From a virus, in the IMG/VR virus record IMGVR_UViG_3300030329_004250, positions 1 to 56,363 of that record: a DNA stretch of 56,363 nucleotides; one strand, given 5' to 3'. Under the pieces are notes generated by a model. It saw only the letters and a program-made list of their open reading frames with translations, was not told the origin of the DNA and searched no databases. Positions 28,141 through 35,907 of the stretch are shown piece after piece; positions within the stretch are counted from its first letter, which is position 1, and the number at the start of each line of letters is the position of its first letter. The position numbers and the translations under genes were made by a program.

Positions 28141-28401
28141 TCACTCCTTGCAACACTTTTCCTTTTTACAAGTTTCTTCTTTTGGTATAAGTTCTTGATA
28201 CGTACCAATACCCAATAACATAGCTTCAAGGTAATCTCTATCCAGTGCTATGTAGTGAACATGGCCACCAACCTCATGTCTAATGATTGGTTTATCCCAG
28301 ATCATATTCTCGAACTGATCTTCTTCGACCTCTTGTTCAATAAGGTCAGAGAACATGACTTGGTTATCTTCGACTTTGAAAATTAATCTAAAGTATTTCA
28401 T
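28141..28401 (-). CDS. Hypothetical small protein, end of the minus-strand operon (86 aa)
   Basis: It starts at 28401 behind TAGGAGATAAA. The first half is a strand-rich MKYFRLIFKVEDNQVMFSD segment with many acidic residues. The C-terminus is short and cysteine-lysine rich (ETCKKEKCCKE). No family recognised. It is notable for its leader: between it and the upstream gene lie an intrinsic terminator and one copy of the structured element, so its transcription probably depends on read-through or a local signal. Confidence 0.5.
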   Translation of the reverse strand: MKYFRLIFKVEDNQVMFSDLIEQEVEEDQFENMIWDKPIIRHEVGGHVHYIALDRDYLEAMLLGIGTYQELIPKEETCKKEKCCKE

Positions 28402-28414
28402 TTTATCTCCTATT

Positions 28415-28443
28415 AAAAAAAGGGGCCGGGAATTCCCGACCCC
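28415..28443 (-). terminator. Intrinsic terminator, minus strand
   Basis: On the minus strand, GGGGTCGGG and CCCGGCCCC form a 9-bp stem (one G-T pair) around an AATT loop, followed by seven T. It begins two bases after structured element A and ends 14 bases before the start of the 86-residue gene, so it acts either as an operon end or as an attenuator for that gene. Confidence 0.8.
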
Positions 28444-28445
28444 CT

Positions 28446-28516
28446 AATCTACTACTAAGTGAAGATTTGAACCTGGATTGAACCAGATGATGCATTGAAC
28501 TTAGATGATGTAGACT
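28446..28516 (-). ncRNA. Structured element A (one of three copies)
   Basis: Read on the minus strand, the outer helix pairs AGTCTAC with GTAGATT. A second helix CTAAGT/ACTTAG follows, then a 10 x 10 internal loop that begins TCAA on both strands, then helix ATCTGG/CCAGGT closed by a six-base TTCAAT loop. The same plan occurs at 39526-39598 and 43784-43854 with compensatory changes. The element starts inside the TAG stop of the upstream gene and is followed two bases later by an intrinsic terminator. No known family recognised. A cis-regulatory RNA, a processing site or a small 3' RNA are all possible. Confidence 0.65.
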
Positions 28517-28844
28517 ATTCTTCTTTTTGAGTTTCCGGGTTCCACTTAACCCATCCACGGTCAGGTAGCCAATTGCCATCGGCATCTTTCCGCTTTGGAA
28601 ATAGCCCGCCACCCTTCTTGTGACAACCAAATGCTAGTTTAGCACCACAGTCTAGACAACGTACTTCATAGTATTCGTTATCCTCAACCTGACGCACCAC
28701 AAACTTGACATTTGTTGATCCACATTTTCCACAGGTTGTTTCGTCAAAAACTTCCTGAAAGGCCGCGAGTTGCCCAAATAGATCTCTCTGGGTTTCCCCT
28801 TCAAGTTCTACTGACATTTTACCTGTGTTGTAAGTAACTTTCAT
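28515..28844 (-). CDS. Zinc-ribbon phage protein (109 aa)
   Basis: The N-terminal half reads YNTGKMSVELEGETQRDLF and FQEVFDETTCGKCGS. A second pair is CLDCGAK, and the C-terminal half has KKGGGLFPKRKD and NWLPDRGWVKWN. This is a familiar small phage zinc-ribbon family found near recombination or ssDNA-handling genes, of unknown biochemical function. Start ATG directly follows the stop of the putative annealing protein (TAAATG). That coupling supports a shared role in DNA metabolism. Confidence 0.65.
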   Translation of the reverse strand: MKVTYNTGKMSVELEGETQRDLFGQLAAFQEVFDETTCGKCGSTNVKFVVRQVEDNEYYEVRCLDCGAKLAFGCHKKGGGLFPKRKDADGNWLPDRGWVKWNPETQKEE

Positions 28845-29552
28845 TTAGCTTCTCCAGTTTTCTTGATAACCTAAGACTTCTTGTGGAATTTGTGATTCTT
28901 GGCGAGATGCACTATTTAACATTTCTATTATTGTGGACGCCTGCTTTTTTGTTAATCTCTCTATTCGATCATGTCTCTCCCCGTTGGAATTCACTAATCT
29001 CATAACATCTACATTTAGTTGCTTACATTTGGCATTCATGAACTTAATTTGGTTCTCAGTTATTGAATCATCAACTGAGATATTGCCTGTTGCTTTTACC
29101 TTTACTTTTAGTTTATCAGAAATTTCTTCCGCAGTGCATACTTTGAGTTTCAAGGCTTTTCGTAGGGCACGACCTTCTGCCCGTGTAGATGCAGTAGCTA
29201 AAGCAAACACGATAAAATTATCGTCAATATTGCCAGATTGCCCGTCGTTGAAAACATCAGCGACATCTGCATAAGTACGTTCTGAACCATCCCACCACCT
29301 AAACGTGATAGAATAAGATACGGTAGCTCGCCCAATACCATTGCCCATTACCGGAAAAACTTCAGTAGGTTTACTATCTATTATATCCCCTAAAAGCAAT
29401 TCACCAACTCGCCTTAATCCATCAGCTTTGGGATATCCTTCATTTAGTTCCGTCTCATCTAGTAAAGACATGACAAATGGATGCCAATGAAGAGAAAGAT
29501 AGAATGCGCGTTTTTGTTCGTTATCAAGTTCAGCAAATTCTTCAAACGTCAT
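28845..29552 (-). CDS. Putative single-strand annealing protein (Rad52/Sak-like)
   Basis: A 235-residue protein. The middle contains a strand-rich SYSITFRWWDGSERTYADVADV followed by a helix with ALATASTRAEGRALRKAL, the small-residue and arginine pattern typical of phage Rad52-like annealing cores. The C-terminal 60 residues (ITENQIKFMNAKCKQLN... LTKKQASTIIEML) resemble a small helical tail domain often attached to phage recombination proteins. Its downstream neighbour is a zinc-ribbon protein commonly found with recombinases. It would anneal complementary strands during recombination-dependent replication. The assignment comes from motif recall, not a computed match. Confidence 0.5.
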   Translation of the reverse strand: MTFEEFAELDNEQKRAFYLSLHWHPFVMSLLDETELNEGYPKADGLRRVGELLLGDIIDSKPTEVFPVMGNGIGRATVSYSITFRWWDGSERTYADVADVFNDGQSGNIDDNFIVFALATASTRAEGRALRKALKLKVCTAEEISDKLKVKVKATGNISVDDSITENQIKFMNAKCKQLNVDVMRLVNSNGERHDRIERLTKKQASTIIEMLNSASRQESQIPQEVLGYQENWRS

Positions 29553-29554
29553 AA

Positions 29555-30337
29555 TTAAACCTCGATTTCTATTAGCCTGTTTTCTTCATCTGGAAACGAG
29601 TCAGCAATTTTGTCTAATTGTTCTACGATACTATCAAGCACAGTTCTCATCTTTTTTTGAGATAGACTTTTAGTCATTTGCTTGACACGAATTAAAACAT
29701 AGCCTTCATTGATTAGCAAGCCTGTTTTTACGGCATCGGACTTCTGATGTTTTTGAAGACTTTCTACTCCCCAAATAGGCAAGAAATGTGACGGACCATC
29801 AATCTCAATAGCCGTTTTAATATCGGAAATATAGAGATCAACCTCCAACTTATTATCTGGAATTAGGTTTCTCTCGTGAAATCTAACAGTCCAGCCTTGT
29901 TCTGTCAAGTTCTTTCTGAGGAATCTTTCCGTTTTTGATCCCTCTGTAGCAGCCTCTCTGACCGCCTGTGCCGCGAGACTTCTAAGGTTCTGCTTCTCCT
30001 CCTCAGACATCGCCAACCAGTTGTCTTTGCTGATCTGAGACAGCCTCTCGCGTTCCTCGTCAGACGTTTCAGACCATGCCTTAGCCCGTCCCTCACTTAC
30101 TTTGAATTTGTGGTCCTCTGTAAGTTTAGAACCTTTCTCAATTGGTGGTTTACTCCTACCTCTTTTAAGAGCTAACTTTTGAGCTTCTGAATAGTCTCTT
30201 TTTTCCGCCCCTAGAAACTTTAGTGCTCTCAAAATCTTAGTTGAGTAAGTACCAAGGTTTTCCGCTATTTCGTAACTGCTACAACCCTCTTCATGCATTC
30301 TCAAGATCTGCTCTTTATTTTCTCTGGCAAATCTCAT
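29555..30337 (-). CDS. Vsr-fold (EDxHD-type) homing endonuclease candidate
   Basis: The N-terminal 45 residues contain a helix-turn-helix (SSYEIAENLGTYSTKILRAL). Residues about 60-130 are repeat-like NUMOD-type DNA-binding helices (SETSDEERERLSQISKDNW). The C-terminal half has LEVDLYI, AIEIDGPSHF and KSDAVKTGLLINEGYVLIRV, matching the acidic, His and Asp layout of Vsr/DUF559-like nucleases, as in the EDxHD phage homing enzymes. It sits between the glycosylation island and the annealing gene, interrupting neither, so it looks free-standing. Start follows TGGAGAAGATTT. Confidence 0.6.
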   Translation of the reverse strand: MRFARENKEQILRMHEEGCSSYEIAENLGTYSTKILRALKFLGAEKRDYSEAQKLALKRGRSKPPIEKGSKLTEDHKFKVSEGRAKAWSETSDEERERLSQISKDNWLAMSEEEKQNLRSLAAQAVREAATEGSKTERFLRKNLTEQGWTVRFHERNLIPDNKLEVDLYISDIKTAIEIDGPSHFLPIWGVESLQKHQKSDAVKTGLLINEGYVLIRVKQMTKSLSQKKMRTVLDSIVEQLDKIADSFPDEENRLIEIEV

Positions 30338-30779
30338 AAATCTTCTCCAGGTTAAAATCCTCGTCTATACCATCTACTTCTACATTGAAGTTATTCTTTA
30401 TTATATCTGCTTGTAGCTGACTACGAACAATTTTTTTAATCTTTGGGTTCGACAATATGTTGTACACACCATAGAAACTAAATGGATGACTCATCCAGTC
30501 CATTTGCCAAATGTAGAAACATTTATCTGAATTTACAGATGTCTTATTCATAACATCTGCCCCATCCAAAGATGTTGCAACAACAAGTCCATTATTGAAA
30601 TGCGCTATATCGCTAATATTGGAATACGCAAAGAAAGTATCTATAACCTTATGGCTTATATTTGTTAAAAATCCACAGATTTCATCATTGTGAGTATTTA
30701 CAAAACTATTTATTTTATCCATCAAAGTATAATTTTTATCGCTCTTGATAAAATCGTCGAATATTACGCCTATTTTCAT
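30315..30779 (-). CDS. Glycosyltransferase-like hypothetical protein (154 aa)
   Basis: I place the start at ATG 30779 in an ATGA overlap with the upstream gene. The sequence begins MKIGVIFDDF, a Rossmann-like strand. It has a LVVATSLDGADVMN segment and CFYIWQMDWM, then a KIKKIVRSQLQADIIKNNFN motif like the acceptor region of GT-B enzymes. At 154 residues it is too short for a full glycosyltransferase and may be one domain or a degenerate copy. The surrounding genes are sugar-related. Confidence 0.4.
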   Translation of the reverse strand: MKIGVIFDDFIKSDKNYTLMDKINSFVNTHNDEICGFLTNISHKVIDTFFAYSNISDIAHFNNGLVVATSLDGADVMNKTSVNSDKCFYIWQMDWMSHPFSFYGVYNILSNPKIKKIVRSQLQADIIKNNFNVEVDGIDEDFNLEKIYEICQRK

Positions 30780-31216
30780 TCTACCCATCCTGAAATAAAG
30801 TCACTACATATTCCCATGTAATCACCGTTTGTGATTATGGTATTTTCTTCCGGCAGCATTATAATAGATTTTGGAAAAATTGATCCAGCATATGAAAGTA
30901 CAAAATTACGATTGGTCATAATTAAGTTATCCGATTCACGCCAGAAACAGTGGTATCCCTCTTTTAAAAGACGTAAGAGTGCTGTGGGGTTTCTAGCTTG
31001 AATTAGTAACTTCTCTTTATCGAATACATTTAAGTTAATCCCAGTAGAAGGGTGGTCTGTGCCTGTAACGGTTTTGTCCTTTATGACCCAAATATCAGTC
31101 TTAACACATACTCCAGCTTCTAAAGCTTTTTCGAGATAATCTGGCTTGTTCTCTTCATCGGGATCTTTGCCGCCAAGATTACCTCTATTAGAAATATAAA
31201 TCTTTTGTTCTTGCAT
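30776..31216 (-). CDS. GDPD-like family protein of the glycan island (146 aa)
   Basis: The N-terminus reads ISNRGNLGG...DEENKPDYLEKAL, then VCVKTDIWVIKDK, TDHPSTGINL and NPTALLRLL. This follows the order of short proteins in polysaccharide loci that resemble a trimmed glycerophosphodiester phosphodiesterase barrel (HRGN, EN-x-P, EID-W, GHD). The first histidine of the usual HRG is replaced (SNRGN), so catalysis is uncertain. Context with glycosyltransferases and a nucleotidyltransferase supports a role in making or modifying a glycan. Confidence 0.45.
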   Translation of the reverse strand: MQEQKIYISNRGNLGGKDPDEENKPDYLEKALEAGVCVKTDIWVIKDKTVTGTDHPSTGINLNVFDKEKLLIQARNPTALLRLLKEGYHCFWRESDNLIMTNRNFVLSYAGSIFPKSIIMLPEENTIITNGDYMGICSDFISGWVE

Positions 31217-31964
31217 TTATTGTACTCTTGCATTTTTGTGCGGATTTCTTTAAACCTAATTTATTGAAAATATTCGCCCACTCTACAAAAGGATTGTACT
31301 TTTTAATTGTATCGTTTCTTATCTCGCTAATATCTTTAGCTTCATTGTTTATTAGATATTCTGCTTTTTGTTCAAAATCTTCTTGAGAATCAAAAACCAT
31401 TTCTTCTGGAAGATTTGAGTCTTTAATATTTGTTAGAGGTGTGCCGCCAGATTCTAATATGCGATATAGTGAATATTTGTCTAATGCAATGTTTACTTTT
31501 GAAGAGGCGTATAAATCGCCAGCATTATTTTCCGGGATTGTGCCACAATAATTAAATGTATTTATAGGCTGTTTTGAGAAAATCTTAAATCTATTTTTCA
31601 ACCTAATAAATTTAGTTACTAATTGCAACAAGTTTGGATCTGGATTGTTCACTGACATGTCGCATTTTAATTCGTCTCTGACTTGACCTTTACCAATTAG
31701 TATACAACATTCATTTATTTTATATGAAACATTGTTATTTACAAATGAAATACTAAAATCTTCTTCTACTTCCTGATTTGGGTTATTATAGTTTTCAATC
31801 TTAATACCATCTATTTTTGGTATATCCTTTTTAAATTCAAAATCATAAACTAAAATATCACATGGTTCAATTGTATTGACAGCCTGTACATCATAGCCCG
31901 CATGAACCAAAGTAGAGACAAAACCTATTAGATCTTGATTTTTTGATATGACATTTATCTTCAT
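31188..31964 (-). CDS. CgeB-like glycosyltransferase candidate (258 aa)
   Basis: The protein starts with a Rossmann-like strand (MKINVISKNQDLIGFVSTLV). Around residues 140-180 it has NYCGTIPENNAGDLYASSKVN, then LYRILESGGTPLTNI. In CgeB/GT4-like enzymes this position holds the sugar-nucleotide site with a conserved R-x-x-E-x-x-x-x-G-x-P. The gene overlaps both neighbours. No membrane segment is seen, so the enzyme is likely cytoplasmic. Donor and acceptor cannot be told. Confidence 0.5.
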   Translation of the reverse strand: MKINVISKNQDLIGFVSTLVHAGYDVQAVNTIEPCDILVYDFEFKKDIPKIDGIKIENYNNPNQEVEEDFSISFVNNNVSYKINECCILIGKGQVRDELKCDMSVNNPDPNLLQLVTKFIRLKNRFKIFSKQPINTFNYCGTIPENNAGDLYASSKVNIALDKYSLYRILESGGTPLTNIKDSNLPEEMVFDSQEDFEQKAEYLINNEAKDISEIRNDTIKKYNPFVEWANIFNKLGLKKSAQKCKSTINARTKDLYF

Positions 31965-32653
31965 ATAACATCCTTCATTGAATGTACTTCTTTTATTTTG
32001 CCTTTTGGCGACTCATAATAGGCTATCTTATGTCTGCCTTTTATTAACTCATTCATGAATTCAAATGATGACATGTTATTATCGGCAGTATTTAACTTAG
32101 TTTTTATGTAGTTAAAAATAAATTTTGGGAAAAACGCTATTTGCGACCACTTATCTGGTAAACCATACGAAAAATTTTGTACATGTTCGGTATCAGTTAT
32201 AACGCCAACAGCAGTTTTATCAAGTCTGCAATTCTTATCAATAGGTACACAAATATTATCTTGAGACGGTGGTTTTATAAAACTCTGCGAAAAGATCAAA
32301 TCACCATGAATAAAAAATACATTGCTTTCTAGACAAGCATTTATACCCTTTTTCATGCTCTCGACTATGTGCGTAGAATCAAAAAATGGGTTTTCTACTA
32401 ATCGCAAGCCTTGTACATCTCTTATTACTTTATCAGACATGTACCCTGTAACAAGAACTATATCTGTATTTGCGCCATATGCTAATTTAATAGTTTCAAC
32501 TTGATGGTCTATAATTCTTTTATTGCCATAAGGTATTAGAGATTTATTGCCATAATTTTTTGTTCTACGTCCAGTACCAGCACTTAATATAATAAATGTA
32601 TTATTATCTGATGTTCGCCTAGTGCCTGTTATATATCTAGTTTGTCGTGACAT
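31961..32653 (-). CDS. Sugar/phosphocholine-type nucleotidyltransferase (230 aa)
   Basis: Residues 18-45 read TFIILSAGTGRRTKNYGNKS followed by LIPYGNKRIIDHQVETI, the glycine- and arginine-rich NTP loop and catalytic Lys of the NTP_transferase fold. NTDIVLVTGYMSDKVI and FFIHGDLIFSQSF supply the later core strands and a metal-binding Asp in HGD. Such enzymes activate a sugar or choline phosphate with CTP or another NTP. Adjacent transferases would use the product. The start at ATG 32653 lacks a strong ribosome-binding site but overlaps the upstream gene. Confidence 0.65.
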   Translation of the reverse strand: MSRQTRYITGTRRTSDNNTFIILSAGTGRRTKNYGNKSLIPYGNKRIIDHQVETIKLAYGANTDIVLVTGYMSDKVIRDVQGLRLVENPFFDSTHIVESMKKGINACLESNVFFIHGDLIFSQSFIKPPSQDNICVPIDKNCRLDKTAVGVITDTEHVQNFSYGLPDKWSQIAFFPKFIFNYIKTKLNTADNNMSSFEFMNELIKGRHKIAYYESPKGKIKEVHSMKDVI

Positions 32654-33128
32654 GATATAAATCTAGTGGTATATACTTGACTATCCCTTGGCACTTTGAT
32701 AAATCAAATAAATCATCTGTATTCTCAAGTCTTCTGCAAGCCACGATTGGATTATTTTGGATCATTAGTACGTCGTCAATTGTATAATCGCAAACTGTTG
32801 CAAAGATATTTCCATCTTCCATTGGGGAAAATAGTTTGTCTACTACATCTTTTTTTGGAAAAGATTGTTTATTAAAAAATAAGATAGCGTTACACTGTTT
32901 TTCAACAGCGGTTCTAATAGCTATGTTTAACCCCTCATTTCTCTCTTCGAAATCCAACCCAATAAAGGAAAAGTCATCCTCGCTGTAAGATCCTTCGGCA
33001 TTATGTAATCCGTTGTCGAAGAACAAAGTAACTTTATCAAAAGCCGTTTTAGTGGCATCCATGAATTCTTCGATAGTATCATTTGATGGTTTATCAGAAC
33101 CAAAGTCTTTAGAGACTAGTATCTTCAT
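32637..33128 (-). CDS. GT-A-like glycosyltransferase-related protein (163 aa)
   Basis: A short protein with the beginning of a GT2-like fold: MKILVSKDFG, then RNEGLNIAIRTAVEKQCNAI and LFFNKQSFPKKDVVDKLF. The pattern N-x-G-x-N-x-A followed by a strand and N-x-Q-x-F-P is reminiscent of GT2 proteins where the D-x-D strand lies, but the acidic motif itself is not intact. It may be a subunit or a degenerate enzyme. It overlaps the neighbours by 17-20 bases within the glycan operon. Confidence 0.4.
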   Translation of the reverse strand: MKILVSKDFGSDKPSNDTIEEFMDATKTAFDKVTLFFDNGLHNAEGSYSEDDFSFIGLDFEERNEGLNIAIRTAVEKQCNAILFFNKQSFPKKDVVDKLFSPMEDGNIFATVCDYTIDDVLMIQNNPIVACRRLENTDDLFDLSKCQGIVKYIPLDLYHVTTN

Positions 33129-33813
33129 TTATATCTTCCCATGTAAAGATCATGCTATCTATCTCTTGTTCCTGCTGTGATTCCACAAGCTTATCTTTAA
33201 AAGATACATCTTTGTTGCCTTTTAGCATTTTAAAGATTACGTTATTGACTACAAACGGCGAATTTTCAATAAGGGCCAACCTGTTCATTTTTATGTTGAT
33301 AAACTCATTTACTTTATCTAAATCTTCTTTCGAAATTTTATCATCTTCATGTAGTACTATAGTGTATCCATTTTTTATCTTATTAAACGTGTCGTCCATG
33401 TATTCAAATACTGTCTTTTTTTCCTTGAAAGAATTTGTTATAAAATAGTTGGGCTTATTGCCGATTTTTAAACTCAATGCTTTAAAGTTTTCTTTAGTTG
33501 CTAGGCACACGCGATTGTCTTCTGTAACAAGATTCTCTATAGAATCAAGTATAGAGAATGTTTTATCTATGTCTGTGTCAACAATTATAAAGTGAAATCT
33601 GATATATTTTTCTTTTAGTATTTCTGCTTTTGTTTTATCTTCCGTGGTTCTAAAATTACAAATTCTATCAAATTGATAATCACCGTCTACTATTTCACAC
33701 TTTGAAGACTTTGTTTTTATTGTTTCTAATATACCAAGTTGACATGAGGTTTGTTCTTCATTTTCTTTTACATTGAATGTGCAGTCTTTGCAAGACATGC
33801 CTATTTTTGACAT
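33109..33813 (-). CDS. Cys-cluster plus GT-A-like protein (234 aa)
   Basis: I choose ATG 33813 because GGAGAG lies just upstream and it gives a 13-base overlap with the preceding gene. A longer frame to 33864 would start inside that gene. The first 50 residues hold C-K-D-C, C-Q-L-G and two further cysteines, ending in RICNFR, a metal-binding-like lead also seen in some environmental phage glycosyltransferases. The remainder is GT-A-like, with FHFIIVDTDIDKTF and YTIVLHEDDKIS, whose acidic pair could bind a metal-sugar nucleotide. Likely a glycan enzyme of unknown specificity. Confidence 0.45.
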   Translation of the reverse strand: MSKIGMSCKDCTFNVKENEEQTSCQLGILETIKTKSSKCEIVDGDYQFDRICNFRTTEDKTKAEILKEKYIRFHFIIVDTDIDKTFSILDSIENLVTEDNRVCLATKENFKALSLKIGNKPNYFITNSFKEKKTVFEYMDDTFNKIKNGYTIVLHEDDKISKEDLDKVNEFINIKMNRLALIENSPFVVNNVIFKMLKGNKDVSFKDKLVESQQEQEIDSMIFTWEDINEDTSL

Positions 33814-35450
33814 AACCAACTCTCCTCTGGAAACTGTATATTTCCAATTCTCGCATTTTCCCAAAAGTTTTTATTCTTAGCTTTTTCTCTAAACATGTTT
33901 ATTATATCGTCACGAGTAAGCGGTCTATAATTTTCTCTGTTAAAGATGGACATCTCCCCATAGAAGAAGCCACCGGGATTATTCTTAAACTGTTGAAAAT
34001 TGAAATCTCTTAATATTTTATTAATGCTGTAACTGTTGAGCATCTTTGGTTCATTGACAACATGCATAACTAAAAAGTTAATTAAATCTTTATTGTTCTC
34101 AGTCTGTGGGATGTCGGCATCTGGTCTTCCAAACTCTGTAGCCATATCCCATGTGCCGTAATCTAGTTCATCAATACACTGTTCCCAGATTTTAGCTGTT
34201 TTATCCCATCCATAATTTTTCTCAAATGCGGCTCTTGTTTTCTTCCTATCTTTAACTCTAAGAGCTTCTGGTTTAGGTAGTAACTTTTCCCATAACTCTA
34301 TGATATGTTCATGATCTGGTAAAGCGCGGTAACAACCAGTTTCCATTTCTAAATGTTTTGATCTTAGCTTAATTGGATAACCCTGAAGCTTTCTTACTTC
34401 ACTCTCCATAGCTGAGTAATCAGTTGCCATAACTGGAACACCACAAGCCGCCGCTTCTACAATGGGCAGACCAAATCCTTCGCTATTGGCCGGTTGGATA
34501 TAAACATCAAAAAGATTGTAAATATAAGATAAAGTCTTTGTGTCTACACCATCGCCAACATTTGTTAGTTTTGAACCAAACTGGCCACATTTTTTACATG
34601 GGATAACTGTATCGGAAAATCTTTGACATGATGCTGCACCACACGCAGCGCATAAATATGTAAATATCACTCTAGAACTTATTTCATTTTCAAATAAATA
34701 CTTGGGCAAGTCCCATCCATTATCTGGGTATGAAGTATGACAATACAGGTACGTATTAGTATCGCCAGTCTTTTTAAGATACTTACCAAATGCCTCGAAA
34801 AGTTCTGGAAATAACTTTCGACGCTGATTTCTCATGACTGTGCCGATAATCTTCCATTCGGGATTTATCCCCATTTTTTCTTTATGAGCAGTTTTATTTG
34901 GAACTTCTGCAAAATCTTCCGATGCAGATGGTGGTGCAGCACATTTCACATTCATTCTATCAGACTGGGATTTTAGAACATCCACAGCCCAATCAGAGTA
35001 TGTGAGCACAATGTCAGCATCTGAAAAAGAGTCGATCCACTCTTCATTCTGTGGTGAAGCATCCACAGTTGGCATCCATACCCATTTAAAGCATTTTCTT
35101 AATGGGGAATGCTGAATAAAAGCGTCCATCCACCAGTCACGGATGGTAAGTACAACATCTGGTTTAAAGTCTAAACAGGCTCTGTCAAATCGCCACTTAC
35201 CAAACTGATTAAGACCGTCTTTACCATAAATTTCGTTTTGTTCTTGATTTCCCGCTTGCGGCATATTTGGATAATTTTTCCAAGGGATGGTGCCGCGATC
35301 TTTATGGTCCTCTGTGCCATAAGTTGAGAATTCTGCTAGTTCGTACTTCCCAGTAGCATGAAGTCTTTTTAGTACTTCTCTGCTATATGTCGCATATCCA
35401 GTATTTAAATAACTAGCTTCAGAAACGAAAAGTACTTTTTTTTTATTCAT
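33801..35450 (-). CDS. GT4 glycosyltransferase with inserted zinc knuckle (549 aa)
   Basis: A GT-B enzyme. The N-terminal domain starts KKKVLFVSEASYLNTGYATY, and the C-terminal domain has GTVMRNQRRKLFPELFEAF and SEGFGLPIVEAAACGVPVMA, the E-x7-E sugar-nucleotide signature of GT4. Between them a four-cysteine knuckle (CAACGAASC...CKKCG, about residues 267-290) is inserted, an unusual feature. A C-terminal extension of about 120 residues after the GT core has no known motif. It heads the glycan island directly after the sigma factor gene. Confidence 0.8.
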   Translation of the reverse strand: MNKKKVLFVSEASYLNTGYATYSREVLKRLHATGKYELAEFSTYGTEDHKDRGTIPWKNYPNMPQAGNQEQNEIYGKDGLNQFGKWRFDRACLDFKPDVVLTIRDWWMDAFIQHSPLRKCFKWVWMPTVDASPQNEEWIDSFSDADIVLTYSDWAVDVLKSQSDRMNVKCAAPPSASEDFAEVPNKTAHKEKMGINPEWKIIGTVMRNQRRKLFPELFEAFGKYLKKTGDTNTYLYCHTSYPDNGWDLPKYLFENEISSRVIFTYLCAACGAASCQRFSDTVIPCKKCGQFGSKLTNVGDGVDTKTLSYIYNLFDVYIQPANSEGFGLPIVEAAACGVPVMATDYSAMESEVRKLQGYPIKLRSKHLEMETGCYRALPDHEHIIELWEKLLPKPEALRVKDRKKTRAAFEKNYGWDKTAKIWEQCIDELDYGTWDMATEFGRPDADIPQTENNKDLINFLVMHVVNEPKMLNSYSINKILRDFNFQQFKNNPGGFFYGEMSIFNRENYRPLTRDDIINMFREKAKNKNFWENARIGNIQFPEESWLCQK

Positions 35451-35907
35451 TTACTGCTCTTAACTTATTATAAAATGACCTGACTTTAGCTTTATAGTCC
35501 TTTTTTGACATATCCAAAATATCCCTAATTTCCATATCTTTGTAATTTGATCTTTTGTAGTAAAAGATAGCTTGTTCTTCAATATCTAAATCATCTGGCA
35601 AAACTTCATCTATAGCTGTTTTATCATAAGTTGTAAAACTGCCTAGAAAGTCGCTTAATGCTATATCTCTGTTTTTGTTCTGTTTTTTAATAAACTTAAT
35701 TAGATCATTTCTAATACAGAAAGTAGCAAATGTAGAAAAGACACTTCGGCTAGGGTCGTGCTTCCTATATGCTTTAAGCATTGACATTAAAGCCACTTGT
35801 ATTATATCCTCAAAATCATAATTATGACCGTGAGAATAAAACTTACGGGCTAACGAAATCGCTAACCCGTAGTTTTCATTTATAAAATCATTTTCAGTAT
35901 TCTTCAT
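35443..35907 (-). CDS. Sigma-70-like transcription factor (154 aa)
   Basis: Residues 10-75 form sigma region 2: ENYGLAISLARKFY, DFEDIIQVALMSMLKAYRKH and FSTFATFCIRNDLIKFI, including the core-binding and -10-melting helices. Residues about 108-150 (IEEQAIFYYKRSNYKDMEI... KKDYKAKVRSFYNKL) look like a region 4 helix-turn-helix. It would redirect host RNA polymerase to phage promoters, probably the late structural block on the opposite strand. ATG 35907 is preferred over an upstream GTG. It overlaps the SSB gene by 14 bases. Confidence 0.8.
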   Translation of the reverse strand: MKNTENDFINENYGLAISLARKFYSHGHNYDFEDIIQVALMSMLKAYRKHDPSRSVFSTFATFCIRNDLIKFIKKQNKNRDIALSDFLGSFTTYDKTAIDEVLPDDLDIEEQAIFYYKRSNYKDMEIRDILDMSKKDYKAKVRSFYNKLRAVNE

